Source: Hyposmocoma kahamanoa (Eukaryota > Arthropoda > Insecta > Lepidoptera > Cosmopterigidae). From it: a stretch of DNA of 64,000 nt. The number at the start of each line of letters is the position of its first letter. Within the stretch, counting starts at the first letter, position 1. The stretch covers positions 16,969,594 through 17,033,593 of the forward strand of contig NW_020654810.1 in the NCBI RefSeq assembly GCF_003589595.1, read 5' to 3'. The position numbers and the translations under genes are program-made. This document shows, piece after piece, positions 1 through 11,487 of the stretch. A model generated the notes under the pieces. The model did not search any database and had not been told where the DNA came from. It saw nothing but the letters and a program-made list of their open reading frames with translations.

Positions 1-15
1 CTTTATTTTTTTCAG

Positions 16-550
16 CTGATACTTTACAAAAAAGGTGGAAAAGTATCCGTGATTGCTTCACACGAGAACTGAACCGGCAAAAATCTTTGAAATCCGGATC
101 GGGTCGTGGACCACGTAAAAGCGAATATATATTTTTTAAACAACTTCTGTTTCTACAGAATGTTGTCGCATTAAGAGAGCCTGAAGTTGTGGCATCAAAA
201 GAGTCTGAAGCTACAGATCCTGATGTTGAAGCTACAGATCCAGACTTGCAACAAGATCGTTGTCCGAAAAGAATAAAAATGAAACAGAAGACTGCACCTG
301 AAGATGACAAATTTTTAGAAGCTCTGTGCCCAACATTGATGATAGTGCATTATACCGTCAAAGCTACTGGTCACAAACAGAACCGCCGCCGTCACGAAGT
401 TATCACCCTGGATATTCTACTGTTCGCGGAGAAACCCTACCCATGATGGACTACAACACCGAGTCATTATCTAGTGCACCGTTTGCCACACCACCGTCAA
501 ATATGACAAATGCTACAGAAGATTCATCTATTTTAGATATATATGATTAA
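16..550 (+). pseudogene. MADF-domain protein exon, frameshifted (Harbinger-associated type)
   Basis: A pyrimidine-rich AG at 14-15 looks like a splice acceptor. The open frame after it reads the C-terminal half of a MADF domain (KRWKSIRDCFTREL, then SEYIFFKQLLFL), with no ATG before 87, so the N-terminal half lies on an exon off the window. An acidic linker and a BESS-like start (EDDKFLEAL) follow. At about 325 the sensible frame jumps: the original frame runs to a stop at 446, while the -1 frame continues as a Ser/Thr/Pro-rich tail ending SSILDIYD at 550. A one-base deletion explains this best. MADF proteins of this kind are the usual second gene of insect PIF/Harbinger transposons, and a Harbinger nuclease exon lies convergently 150 bp away. 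It could instead be a decayed host MADF-BESS gene. The MADF identity is clear; the element membership is inferred. Confidence 0.7.
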
Positions 551-700
551 CTTTAGATTTTTTTTTCTGAACGAAATCAATACAAATTTTTGTATTAGAT
601 TACAAACTCGCCAAACTGTTACGTTTGATGGCGAGAGGCGCTGTTTCACATTATAACGGACAGGTTTCATTTTCATAAATTTGATTAAAATACTACTTAC

Positions 701-987
701 CTGAATGACACAAATAGTTTTTCTACCGGACTTATTGATTTTCTAAATATCGTATCCTGTTTAGTTAAATCATTTCTACATAAGTTCAATAATTCGTCAA
801 AAGATGCTATTGACATTCTCGTGTAATTGAAAAATTTTTCAGGATATTTTCGTAAATCTCCATACAGTTTAAAAAAAATACCACTTCGGCTTCGATCTGA
901 TATAAAAGGATGAACCCATAGTTTCTTTTTTTTTCCTATTTTTCTACGACGTAGATAACAAAGAAGTGCGATTTCTTCTACATCCAT
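701..987 (-). CDS. PIF/Harbinger nuclease (HARBI1-like), first coding exon, partial
   Basis: This reads MDVEEIALLCYL, then WVHPFISDR, FFNYTRMSIASFDELL and DTIFRKSISPVEKLF. These are the conserved N-terminal blocks of PIF/Harbinger DDE transposases and HARBI1. I take the ATG at 987 rather than the longer open frame to 1215, because the upstream residues are Trp/Arg-rich and family-unlike. The exon ends at a perfect donor (AG|GTAAGT, donor G at 700). The DDE catalytic domain is therefore on later exons, which should lie to the left, yet that space is occupied by the convergent MADF ORF. Either the remainder is deleted or it lies beyond the window. No stop interrupts the visible part. This is probably a relic transposase; a domesticated HARBI1-type gene is less likely. 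Confidence 0.7.
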
Positions 988-1493
988 TCCTGACGACGTA
1001 AACGAACTTACTGTCGAGACGCCATGTCCACTCGACTTGGCGACATTCGGATGCCAGAAGTAGCCAGGCCTGCGCCGCTGGCGACGTCGCCATAGCGTCT
1101 TAATGAGTCCATCCGTTTGGAAGCTACGATGCCACAGACAGATAAAAGCTTCAAACCTAAAACTTAGACTTAATGTCAACGGCAGCGTCATTTGACAAAT
1201 GCATGCAAGCTGCAAATGGCGACAGGTGTATTTTGCATCTTAGTTCTGTCCACATATTGTTCAAATTACCCGCTGATGCCGCCATTTTGCGAAATAAACA
1301 TGTCTTTGCGTCTCGCAATACGCTCGAGTAACGACAAGCTGCCGTACGAGCTTCATGATGAACGCAAATGCGGCGTTGCCGTTCCAGTGGACACAGTTAC
1401 ATTTGTTTCTACGCAAGATGCAAGCATGCAGCACGCAAGCGTAAAATGACGATAGCGTGCGTATGACGTGCAGTCTATGTAGTACAGGCCTAA

Positions 1494-1657
1494 GAGTCGT
1501 ATTCTAGAACTCTACTCAATTCTCAAGTCAGGATTTGAGTATGGATAAAGCACTCGAAATCATACTCAAGTTCCTGCCATTAGGGTCGTATTTCCAGTGC
1601 TTGTGTTGCCAGTGCAATCCTGACTTGAGCATTGAATAGAGTTCTAGAATACGACTC
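1494..1657. mobile_element. Short MITE with TAA target duplication (Harbinger-like)
   Basis: The ends are an inverted repeat of about 45 bp with few mismatches. The left end begins GAGTCGTATTCTAGAACTCT and the right end closes with its complement. TAA lies directly on both sides (1491-1493 and 1658-1660), the 3-bp TWA duplication typical of PIF/Harbinger. The 164-bp unit has no coding capacity. It may be a MITE mobilised by a Harbinger nuclease like the one at 701-987, or it may be the rearranged right end of that same element. Confidence 0.75.
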
Positions 1658-1660
1658 TAA

Positions 1661-2529
1661 GGTTCAGAGGTTAATAAAAAAAAAAGTATTATATACACAT
1701 TTACCTAGTTTTTATTTTCAAACAATGATTGTAAGAGATCGTGAACAAAAGTAAATATTTCAATAACATAAAAATAAAGTAATGGTCAGTGAATATCACA
1801 ATTAAAAAAAAACTATGTACATGCTATCTATAAAAATGCAAAATACTTACATTACATACATAATATGTAAATAGTTTAACATTTGAACAAATACTGTGCT
1901 ATATTATTTACAATAAAAAATAACTTGCACTGCTACATAATTACTAGAAATCACAAACACATATTTACATAGAGAGAACTGTACAACCAGTTATAGGGTG
2001 GTGAGCGGTGTATTAGCCAACCTGGATAGGTAGGTACTAATTACCGATGCGACGTACCATGTCCCATTTATTCCGCAAAGCAGCACTTTAAGATCAGGAT
2101 TCAACTGTCAGCCAGCCTGTCCCTGCGTAATCACTAATCAGTCACAGACAGACGGCTGACAACGCATTGGCGAAATTAAGAACACTTCCTAAACATAGCA
2201 ACTTATATATATTTTTTTTTTAATATGCCTACATGGTAACGGCAACTAATTTCTACCTAGTTGACCATCTGACTGTTTGCTGTTTTCATGAATACAGTAA
2301 AGAAACTTGTTTGTTTGTTTTTTATAATTAGTTATATTTTTATTTATTTAATTTAGGCTACATGAGCCATACAATATAAGGGTTCTTTTTAAAATACTAA
2401 CAACGGCATAGGACTTTAACATCATAAACCACAACTTTTGTTCCTTGACTTTTGACAAAACATAATAAATTTACTAAAAATACACTTTTAAGTTTTAGTT
2501 GTACTATCTGAGAATTTTTAGATCTGTAT
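1661..2529. other. AT-rich stretch, nothing recognised
   Basis: I see A/T runs, several AATAAA-like hexamers and no open frame or repeat that I can name. Confidence 0.5.
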
Positions 2530-3870
2530 TTGGTAGAATAAGTTCAAACGTGCAAGCGTCTTCCGCGACGACTCCCACTCGTGTCCTGCACAGAGTTATT
2601 ACCGTTCAGAGCAATCTATTTAACTCGTTTGCTACTCGGTACTCGGTGTATTCGGCCATTTTTTACTACTCGTACTCGGCCGAATAGCTCGATCTTTGAG
2701 AAGAGTTACTCGGTAAAAATAAAGCATTACAGCTATAGGCATAATAAAGTAAAACCAACAATATATTTAAAATAATCAATAGAGATTTGTTACTACAAAT
2801 TCTAGACAATTGTAACAATTTGTAGCAATTTAGATCGAAATTAGGATCGGAATATGTAATTTTTACCTAAACTTCGAGGAACATAGACAGAAAATAGAGA
2901 CTGACTTACGACAATATTTTTTAGGTCCAGACCTTTTCGCGATTCGGGAAATCGCTTAAGAATATTAAAAATTGACGTGCTTGGGGATAGGTATTATATT
3001 TATTAGGTACTTAGGTAGAAATTAAAACTTCTGTTTCGAACTCATACTGATGTTTTGTTATTACTTCAGATAATTATTGTAGTGATTCCAAGACTGGATC
3101 GACTAAGACTTTGTAACGATGGGGCACTAAAGGTATGGTCCCATACAAAAAATACAAATTTTATTTTTTTCCTAGTAAACTATTAGATGTATGGTAAAAT
3201 GTGATATGACAATATTTAATTAGTACAATAAGATCTCTCGATTAACATTTTTTTAAAGAGGCATCGTGAAAAAAAAATCCAGTGTCCGCAATATCGCAGA
3301 TTCGATCCACTGTGCGAAGCAAAGTTAAGATAAATATAGAACCTAATAAATATAATACCTACCTATCCCCAAGTACGTCAATTTTTAATATTCTTAAGTG
3401 ATTTCCCGAATCGCGAAAAGGTCTGGACCTAAAAATATTGTCGTAAGGCAGTCTCCATTTTCTTCGAAAAAACTCTACCTATTCCGATCCCTGATTATGA
3501 TGTAGGAATACAAGGCTTTCTGCGCGTTAAGATAATAGTCTGTTCCTTTTTTATTCATACACATTACCCGCTTCGGAAAATAACCGCTCGCTACACACGG
3601 TGCTTGCAGGTGCACTTAAAAACATCTTGTTTTATGCCCTGTCCATCATTGGAAAGGACTCCGCTCTCGCGACAATAACCTTTCATTAACATATCGGTCT
3701 AATTCTAGAGCAATGGGACTTTTAGGATCATCGCGTTCCGGTTGTAATGAACCGAGTAACCAGGCCGAGAACTCGGCTCGGCAAATGTTAAACCGAGTAC
3801 TCGGTAACAGAGTATTCGGTACTCGGTTACTCAGTAAAACTTGTACTCGGCGCATCTCTAATTTAAATCT
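2530..3870 (-). mobile_element. Degraded hAT transposon with long inverted arms
   Basis: Both flanks are littered with ACTCGGTACTCGG-type subterminal repeats (2630-2710 and 3760-3850). An end-like AGAGATGCGCCGAGTA reads leftward from about 3862. Between them, 2844-3008 and 3341-3492 form a near-perfect inverted repeat of about 155 bp. The right arm includes the 3' end of a hAT transposase reading frame (separate entry). The layout suggests an internally deleted hAT copy plus an inverted second copy of its 3' end. No clean 8-bp target duplication was found. Confidence 0.65.
3479..3855 (-). pseudogene. hAT transposase C-terminus, broken
   Basis: In the minus-strand frames I read DDPKSPIALELDRYV, then after a frame change FLSAPASTVCSERLFSEAGN, then KRNRLLS and RAESLVFLHHNQ. 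These are the ordered blocks of the hAT dimerisation domain (LSAPATS..SERLFS, KRNRL, LFLHHN). At least one frameshift and three in-frame stops (one in the spacer before FLSAP, one before KRNRL, one before RAES) show that it is dead. The N-terminal zinc finger and RNase-H core are missing; the sequence jumps directly to the transposon's terminal repeats. Confidence 0.75.
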
Positions 3871-5270
3871 GTTATTTATTTTTGTATTAAAGTAAACTCT
3901 GATGAATTATTAAACGTCATCGAACAAAAGTTCTTGTTTATGATGTTAGTAATGTAGTCCTGACAGGTTGTTAGTATTTAAAAAATAACCCTATTTACTT
4001 TAACATACACACAACACTAATAACGCAACTTGGGCACGCAACTCACTAATGGTGTTAGCCGAAGACTCTAATTTACATTGTAATTCGGCTAGGCACGACT
4101 TCAGGGACGTAATGTCCTTCAGCAGCCTAGTGAGATAGTGGTCGAAACGTGACTGGGAACAGCTTGTGCAGGGCCTTCGCCACGAAATATAATATGTGAT
4201 TATTTCATTAATATATATGGTGTACTTCATTATTACAACTATTACTATACATTTATGTAAGTAGAAAATAAAGAAAGATAGGAAAAAACATCACACGCAA
4301 AATAGGCGCCTTGACGTCGAGTTGCGGACACCAGCCCGTTACACCAAGTAGGAAAAAACATCTCATTTATAACATTTCGTAACATGTAAGATATCTACTT
4401 ATCTAGAATAAATTATTTGCAATATACCATTGACTTACAAAATACACCAATATAGTTACTTTTTAAATGCAGTTAACATTTATCTTTATTTAGATAATAT
4501 AAATACCGGGCAGTCAATACAAAGTATGAGAATGAAAGGGATCCGATCCTGATTTCCTTTTGTCTAACAAAAACATTATTTTTGTTGTAAAATAGCCATG
4601 AAAATTCAAACATTAATTCTATTTCGTTTTCTTTTTTGTTGCCAGACAACCACAGCCATTGCTTGATCGCAAACTAGGAAATTCCCTGAACAATGGAGGC
4701 TATCAGCGCAAAAGTGGTGTAAAACCTACATTAATTTTTTTACTTTAAATGATTCTAAAGTATGTAGTTATTCTATAATTGGATGTTATTTTCATGTTTA
4801 AAAAAAAGTATTCATTATTAAATTTTGTTATACAGGAATTATTATATAAAATAATTATGTACTAAGTAAGTATCATCTAAAGCAATATCGTTGTAGAAAA
4901 ATATGAGTGGGTTACACTACTTTTGCACTGATAGTTTCAATTAGTACTAGACCAATAAAATTCACTCCGTCATTATATCAATGGGTATTATGTATAAGGG
5001 CCAAAACGCAAAATCACAATTTTACAGGAGCGGCTTCCAAACTTTCAATCTGGTATATTGTCAAGATTTCCTTCATCATCGAATTGTTAGTTTGGCTCTT
5101 ATTTACAAGTACATAGGAACCATCGATATTAGCCAGAATATCGCAACCAAGATCAATTTAGAAAAATTCGTTTTTAAATTGATTCTACTGAGAATCTAAC
5201 CCTGGATCTGCTCATCTAGCACCCTACAATGCAAACTAAGGGTCACCAAGAGAATCAAAAGTACATATTT
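3871..5270. other. No confirmed gene; weak exon-like stretch near 4.65 kb
   Basis: A minus-strand ORF at 4000-4230 has a coiled-coil-like stretch (SLKSCLAELQCKLE) but no other support and may be a transposon ORF1 relic. At 4620-4645 a long pyrimidine tract ends in CAG, followed by an open frame with protein-like composition (see findings). The rest is AT-rich and featureless. Confidence 0.4.
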
Positions 5271-5686
5271 TTTTATTTTCTCTCATGTAGTCTTACATAA
5301 AAAGTAAATCTACATAAATATCATATCACCCAGAATAAAGAATTTCAATATGAAATTATTTTTTGACACTATTGTGCATTTAATTGGTATAACACCTGTA
5401 TGTGGCTCTACAGAGTGTAACAAAAAGCTCCGAGTAACTTTTCTTTACAATAAAATTGTGTTCATGGTAATAAACAACTTGAATGAAATGCAATTTGAAA
5501 TTGGCAGACAGGTAATTAATATGGTTGGAGTTACCTTAGTATGATTGTTAATAGAGCTTTGGTAGAGCTTTGATATGGGAGTCTAGTAAAGTAAGTAAGT
5601 AAAGTCCTCTTATATATTTAGACTTAATTTCTTAAAGTATAAGGTTCACCTTTGTCCACTTCCTCATTAGGAAGTGGATGGCATTG
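5271..5686 (-). other. Probable 3' UTR of the MADF-BESS gene
   Basis: This lies immediately downstream of the stop codon at 5687-5689. An AATAAA hexamer on the minus strand (5272-5277) is a candidate polyadenylation signal about 410 nt past the stop. The assignment rests on position only. Confidence 0.35.
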
Positions 5687-6187
5687 CTATTGAGAGTCAA
5701 CTTTGAAATTAGTATAGTGGCAGGCACCATTAATAATAATTTCACTTATCCCTGATGTTGGAGGTGTTTGACTTGTATTCAAAGGCTCCATATGAGTAGC
5801 AGTGCTCATCACAGCTGGTGTACTATAAATCTTTCCGATTTGCAAATTACTACCATTGTGAGTGTATACTGTTGTAGCATTCTCAGTCCGTGGTTCACAA
5901 ATCATGCCCATTTTCACTTCAAATATGACATCTTGTATCTTTTTCTTTGCAACCAATAGGTTTTTTTCTCCTTTCAAAGATCTTAGTTCATTGGCTATGT
6001 ATTCACCAAAGACTGTGAACTCATCCCTGCTATGTGGTGTAGTTTGTTGGTTGAATTCTGACTTCACTGGCGGGGTAGATTCAATACGTGGCACTTTATG
6101 AACTGGTGACAGATTGAGTAGTTTGCAATCTACAATAGGGTTGTGCGTATGAGTTGATAAATTGCTACTGACTTCAGACTGTTCGTC
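5687..6187 (-). CDS. MADF-BESS protein, exon 2 (C-terminal, BESS motif)
   Basis: This is the second and last coding exon of a 275-residue protein (residues 110-275). It starts after a TTTTAG acceptor at 6188-6190 and continues exon 1 in phase 0 (RVIQP joined to DEQSEV). A Ser/Thr-rich linker leads to DEFTVFGEYIANELRSL followed by KKKIQDVIFEV (residues about 164-200). That is the amphipathic BESS-type motif that MADF proteins use for protein contact and dimerisation. The tail (Ser/Thr/Asn-rich, ending in NFKVDSQ) has no known domain. The frame is uninterrupted and the stop is at 5687-5689. The product is expected in the nucleus as a DNA-binding regulator; its targets are unknown. Confidence 0.85.
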   Translation of the reverse strand, partial: DEQSEVSSNLSTHTHNPIVDCKLLNLSPVHKVPRIESTPPVKSEFNQQTTPHSRDEFTVFGEYIANELRSLKGEKNLLVAKKKIQDVIFEVKMGMICEPRTENATTVYTHNGSNLQIGKIYSTPAVMSTATHMEPLNTSQTPPTSGISEIIINGACHYTNFKVDSQ

Positions 6188-6616
6188 CTAAAATCATAAA
6201 AATATTTGCTTTACAATTCTATAAGTATATATTAACTTTAAATTCTAATTTTGTTTTATACATGTAAAAGAAGGGATTAAGTTGCATAAAATTTAGAGAG
6301 GCTAAATAAATCAAGGATACCATTCAATAGGGAGTGCACATTATTAGCTCTTTTTTCTGCTAAAAATGCATTAAACAAAACAATTGCCAGGTCTTAGATA
6401 TTCATTAGAAACTATAATTTTATCTCCAAAAGGATCTGACCTGTACTAGGCCATAATTATGTAATTTCAGGCAAATTGATGTGCTTATTGAGCATATCTT
6501 ATCTGCTAATTAATTAGGATATTTTAATTTGAATACTTGCTTAATCAACATAAAATTTATCGAATTAGTGATTTTTTTTAATGTGTTTGGAAGGATAATG
6601 GTATCGTTCTACTTAC
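6188..6616 (-). other. Intron of the MADF-BESS gene
   Basis: It has a consensus GTAAGT donor at the exon 1 edge and a TTTTAG acceptor at the exon 2 edge, is 429 bp long, AT-rich and holds no repeat I can name. Confidence 0.8.
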
Positions 6617-6943
6617 CGGTTGTATAACTCTGTATGGTTTACTAGAATCCTTCATGAAGTGTAGATATTCAAACGCGTACCAGTTGCTCACATATCTGTC
6701 GTTGGGATCCTCGGCATTGACCCTTGTTTCCCTCGCGGATTCTCTGTTATACTGAGTCCTTAGGTGTTGTATTTTTTTTGTAACGTCTGGAACTGATATT
6801 CCAAGAATGTCGGATATGCCCCGTAATTCTTCTTTGCGCTTCTGTTTGTCTCTGCGTGTGTCGCACAGTGATGGGTTCCAGAGGCTAGCGTTCACTTGAA
6901 GCAACTCAACAAGTTTCAATGTTTTGTCTTTTGACCACTCCAT
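6617..6943 (-). CDS. MADF-BESS protein, exon 1 (MADF domain)
   Basis: This exon encodes residues 1-109. The MADF domain (Myb/SANT-like, Adf-1 family, DNA binding) spans about residues 9-97: LVELLQVNASLWNPSLCD, then a basic stretch, ILGISVPDVTKKIQHLRTQY, and YVSNWYAFEYLHFM at its end. The expected aromatic positions W22, Y65, W88 and F91 are present. I place the start at the ATG of MEWSKDK (6943) because it abuts the domain. The frame is open to 7159 but the upstream residues look like 5' UTR. The exon closes with CCG|GTAAGT. The total length of 275 aa is normal for the family. The intact frame suggests a functional host transcription factor, although MADF genes can also come from Harbinger transposons. 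Confidence 0.88.
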
Positions 6944-7189
6944 CGCGCCACACGGTTGTTTATCACACACACCGGTACAACATTCGACTTGAGCGTCGAA
7001 ATGATAAAAAGTTTCTCGACTGGTCGTTAGATTATTCAGTGAACAACGGATCCATCGCGTTTCGCGCAACTCGGGCGGTCCATCGATTTGTTTACGTGTT
7101 GAGATAGGTAGGGATAGAAGAGAGGTATAGCCACAGCATAGATACCGAATAGGAGCCACAGACTACTTAGTGAACTACTTTTTTTTATT
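6944..7189. other. 5' flank of the MADF-BESS gene
   Basis: This is probably promoter and 5' UTR. It is bounded upstream by A-rich sequence (about 7175-7202) at the truncated edge of the LINE fragment. No TATA box or clear initiator was picked out. Confidence 0.35.
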
Positions 7190-7785
7190 TTTTTTTCTTT
7201 CCATAAAGGAAAAGGCAAAGGTTTTACACCATACAGCCAAGTCCTGGTACATTATTCTTTTTTGGTAGGTACATGAAGTTGAGTTATGTTTTTGAGTGCT
7301 AAGGAAAGGGCTCTCAACAAATTTGTTTGCATCCTGAGGTGTCTGGAAATAAATTGCTACTTTATCTCTACCGATACTTTTATTTCTAAAATTCCCGAGG
7401 ATTTACTGTTGTAGATGGTTTGGGCGATTTTTAGAGCACGCATTGAGCTTGTGGTAGCGGAGGAGTCGTTCTCTGTACGACTGACGAGGACGAGAAAGGG
7501 GCCAGCATCGTTGTCCGTGTATTTCAGACTAGAGTTAGTTTCGTATCCCTCCAAGGTGTACGTATGTTGTACTGATGGCCTGAGCCTGGTAGTAGCAGAG
7601 CTACTAGTAGTAGTAGAGCAGTAGAGCCTGGTCTTTTTAGCGGAGCTGTCAATGTCCGCGCTTGTATGGCGTTTACTCTTTTGAGTGCTAATATTAATCT
7701 CCATGGAGCTAACGGACGGAGAGATAGACAAAGACCGAGGCCCACTATCAGGGGGCTCCGCCTCATCATTGGGATCGCTGAACAT
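7190..7785 (-). pseudogene. Non-LTR retrotransposon ORF1 (gag-like), frameshifted fragment
   Basis: The minus strand begins MFSDPNDEAEPPDSG and passes through a Ser/Thr-rich region into DNDAGPFLVLVSRTEND and MRALKIAQTIY. The family block (S)IGRDKVAIYF continues in another frame after an A-run at about 7377, where one A seems lost. PQDANKFVE follows, then further frame breaks. GPFLVHVSR, IGRNRVAVEF and ANKF are hallmarks of ORF1 proteins of insect jockey/CR1-like LINEs. The CCHC knuckles and ORF2 are absent. The fragment ends in an A-rich run next to the MADF-BESS promoter. Confidence 0.65.
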
Positions 7786-8825
7786 AAAAGGAACTTAGCT
7801 CTACGCTAATTTTTTAACCACCACCTACACAAAACTCAACACAATTTTAAACTCTCAGTGAGAAAATAATGGCAAAGCGAATATCAGTTCGGGCACGTGT
7901 GTTAACCTCCACACCTTTAACCGTGACCAATCGAGGTATAGCATCTAAGTTATTACCAAATAGCAAGCGTACATGACAAATCGCTAGCTTTGACAGTGAC
8001 AGTCGCCGCGAGCGCGTGTAGTGTTGGGTCATGGAAAAGTTTCCATTTTGAAAAATCATATCTATCAGAAAAATAAATATTTTCCGTATATTTTCCTATA
8101 ACTTTATTTTTTTCCATACTTTAAGAACTTTCCACATTTGCTGTTGGCACCTGTCAAAAGTTGAAGTTACTGAACGAAAACGATAGAGCTATTTTATAGG
8201 TTTTTTTTTTGCTGTCGTGAAATCTTAAATCTTGTATATTTCTTTGTGGCTTTTAGCTATAGGTACAAGTTTATAATTCACGCTAAATAAAACTTCAAAA
8301 GATATTTTTAAACATAGAACATAATACGACCTTCGAATTTATATTTTACGAATTTTTAAATTTTTTTCAATTTTTCGGGAATTTTTCCGGAAAATTTTCA
8401 CTATTTGAAATTTTTCGGTTAATTTCCCAACAGTTAGTAGTGGCTGGATAGGTGACTAGAGAGTCCGAGTTTTTACAGTGGAACCATAAATTATGTTCTT
8501 CTGGAAAAGTTAAATGCTTAAAATACCTAATTTAGCAGTATTTATCCTGGGGCAAAACTTTTTGTAAGCTTCGAATCGAAAAGGTTTTGCTTATTTTTGA
8601 AGTACTTTTTTAGAACAATTTCTACATTTAGGCTGTTCTAGGAGAAGCTAACCATTTAATAAACGTTTTTAAAAATCACTAGTGACTGTAGTACCCTAAC
8701 TAGGTACGTAATTGTAACACACCACAAATATGTTATGCACAACCTTAAAAAAGTTGTATTTTTCCTTGATTTTGAGTAACAAATATTGAAAAAGATGTCT
8801 GTCGTAAAAATGTTTAAGCTCAAAC
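7786..8825. other. AT-rich stretch with weak repeat traces
   Basis: The part around 7970-8030 (TGACAGTCGCCGCGAGCGCG) resembles the arm of the MITE at 44.0 kb. The rest is A/T-rich with no coding signal. Confidence 0.4.
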
Positions 8826-8960
8826 ACTCAGAAAAAATTCCTTCAAACCGCCTGGATACGAACCAACGTATTGCAGCAAACCATGTCAGACGCTATGCCA
8901 ACCAACGTTCAACACACGTTCAAGCCTATAAGTAATCGTTTTTGACGGATTTTGTAAAGA
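8826..8960 (-). mobile_element. tRNA-derived SINE (family F) copy 1
   Basis: The minus strand reads an A-box-like TGGCATAGCGTC and about 35 nt later a B box GGTTCGTATCC, then GAAGGAATTTTTTCT. This head and body are shared with copies at 11.8 and 43.9 kb. It is a SINE head rather than a tRNA gene: no acceptor stem closes. Confidence 0.6.
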
Positions 8961-10694
8961 TTTGGTGTGGTATGGCATTATAGTGATGGAATACCTACAC
9001 CTTTACGACACACCAGCTGCGCTAGCACGATAGGGCGCGACATGCGACATAGAATCGCGTTTTTATGTTGAAACAATACAATTCAGGGGTTTTTCATGAA
9101 TTAAAAACTTATTTTTCGCTTCTTTTGGTGAATTCTTTCTTCCAGAATTAAAACTTATCCGCCTATTGATAATGTTCTATTTTGTTGAAAAAAATTGCAT
9201 TAAGTTTGAAAGTAAGTACCTACGAGTATTTAATTTAAAGGTAAACTACAACTGTTGGATTTATAGACCATATCTCAGTTTTGTTATAGTACTAAAAGTA
9301 TGGACATACTTATTTTTTAGGGAACACGCTCACAGCTCTCTGCTTTCTGTGAATTACCTGCGAGTGACGCCTCAGCCAGATTAACTCACGTATTCAAGAG
9401 CCAGTTCATGTGTTTGCGCGTCTAATGCTTGTCGTTTGAACTGGGCCTAAGACAATGGCTAGTACAGAGGTGCATTATGTTTTTTGAAAGCTCAGTACCA
9501 TCGTAATAATGGTGCAAAATATTCTAACATCATTACGGATGGTGGTGCTAGTAGGGACTACAGTCCACTATTACCACCAGTGGTACTATTCGGTGGTACT
9601 CATGGGAATGAAGGCTTTTTTACTTAGTTACGACAAAAATATCAGATACTGGGGCTAAGGATGAGAAAGCCGTAAGTAGCCGCATTGTAGGTTTAAAATT
9701 TAAAAAATAGCCAGGTCTCTAATTCATTCTCATTTATTTACATACTACAATGTGAGAACACTATCACATTATAAAACGAGTGATCTATTACATACAGCTA
9801 TATATTTACACTATTTACAATGTATTCATTAAAGAAATGCACGCTTAAACATACAACTTGTATGATAAACCAAATCTTAATCGTACCACATTTACTAAAG
9901 GAACCAAAAATAACAATTAAAATTATTACAGGAACACAATAGCGTTCGGAATTCCTTTATAATACTAACAGCTAGTTCGTCTATTTCTGTCGAAATTGGT
10001 ACGGAGTTCTGTGTCTCATTAAAAGAATTCCGGGACATTTAAGGCTAGTGCAAACCAGTGGACGGCAAGGCAGATAACATTAAATTTATCAATGTACATT
10101 TATGGTATTACAATTTAAATAAGGCATAAATTTTAATGCTCTGAGACGCAGAGAGAAATGGGACGCGATGCTTTCAGGTCGCTCTGAAGAACACTGTAAT
10201 TTATATCTTTTCCTTCCTTTTCGCCCACCGATTTGTCCTGGCTCTTACAGACAGAAATCCTGTGACATTAAATTGTCAAAGGAATCCGGTGATACTTAAT
10301 TAGTGTTACAGTATTTCTGGGAAGATATATAACCAAGATACAATTTCCACGAGTATAGTCGAACTAGACAGTACTAACTTAAAATGTATTAAATTTATTA
10401 TAATTCAATTTAAACAATCAGTTCATCATATAAAACAATCACGAAATATAGAAACGAATTAACACTTGACGCTTAAACGTTTCTTCGCTTCAGTTGGATC
10501 CATTCTCTGTTACACTTAAACAACGTTTCAAATACAATATTGAAATGGACCCATAGGTAAGTCAGTGGATATTATAATAATGTACGTAATCACAAATTTG
10601 CCAAATTAATTTGGGACCACAGACATAGTATATTTGGGACAGATTAAGATAGTAGATAGTTAAGAGATATTTTGCTAAAAATGATTTGGAATTT
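8961..10694. other. No gene seen
   Basis: Mixed-composition non-coding DNA. A short stretch at 9500-9600 is rich in TGGTG/CACCA and may be a decayed SINE or microsatellite. Confidence 0.4.
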
Positions 10695-10983
10695 TCTTTT
10701 ATAATATTAAAGGACATGACGAACAAGTCGTGCGCCTGGTGGTACGCGACACGCCTATCTATAACAGTTGCAGGGCCACCCAGAGCTTTAAATCATAAAG
10801 ATCTGAAGGGCACTGCCACTGCGTCCGACACACCCTAAGACATAAGTTGATAAGCCCCATGTGCCTGTAATTTCACCAGCACCTTACCCTTTGAAACCAG
10901 AACGCAGTAATGCTCACATTACTGCTTGGTGGCAGAAATAGGTAAGGTGGCAGTACGACTCTGGACGAAGTTTTTCACGAAGG
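10695..10983 (-). mobile_element. SINE/LINE-tail repeat (family A) copy 1, near full length
   Basis: Family A reads, in sense, GAGCTCCTTGTGAAAGAG, then CCTATTTCTGCCGCCAAGCA, CAGTGGCAGTGCCCCTCAGA and CTCTGAGTGGCACTGCAACT, and ends in a TATTATAAAA-type tail. This copy is on the minus strand with its tail (TTTTATAATATT on plus) at 10697. The tail polarity suggests a retroposon. The body resembles a widespread lepidopteran SINE or LINE 3' tail, from memory only. Confidence 0.8.
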
Positions 10984-11487
10984 AAAATATATCAAAGCAA
11001 ATATCCCGTAACTCGTGTTGTAGCTAATATATACGGGACCGCATTAAGCCAGCCAGAAGAATCTAAATGTCGCGTCGTTACAGTCCGAATGAAAGCAAAA
11101 CGCACTTATTGCGTGGATATAAAGCTTTTTCTGGCCAGCTCAAGCCAATTCCGCGTTAATAAGTGCAGTGACTTCATCATTTGATAAGCAGTTAGCGTCA
11201 AAATGATCTAAGTGGCAAAACTAACCTATTATACATATTTTCACATCCAAAGTAATAAATTTTCAATAGGTACACGTTCCAAAACATAATATACATTAGG
11301 TTATGTATGCATTTGATTTCAGCGGGCATTTCGCTTTTGTTTTCGGTTCCAATAAATAAACTCTTAAGTGCATTAAAATTGACTTTGTAAAATTCTAAAT
11401 ATAACATTAATTTATAACCGAATTTCTGAGCCTAGTGTTGCCCAATACAAGAACGAGTCGAGGTTAACCCCGGTCTTGGTGTCGTGT
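10984..11487. other. No gene seen
   Basis: A minus-strand ORF at 11198-11407 lacks any domain and is probably chance. Confidence 0.4.
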
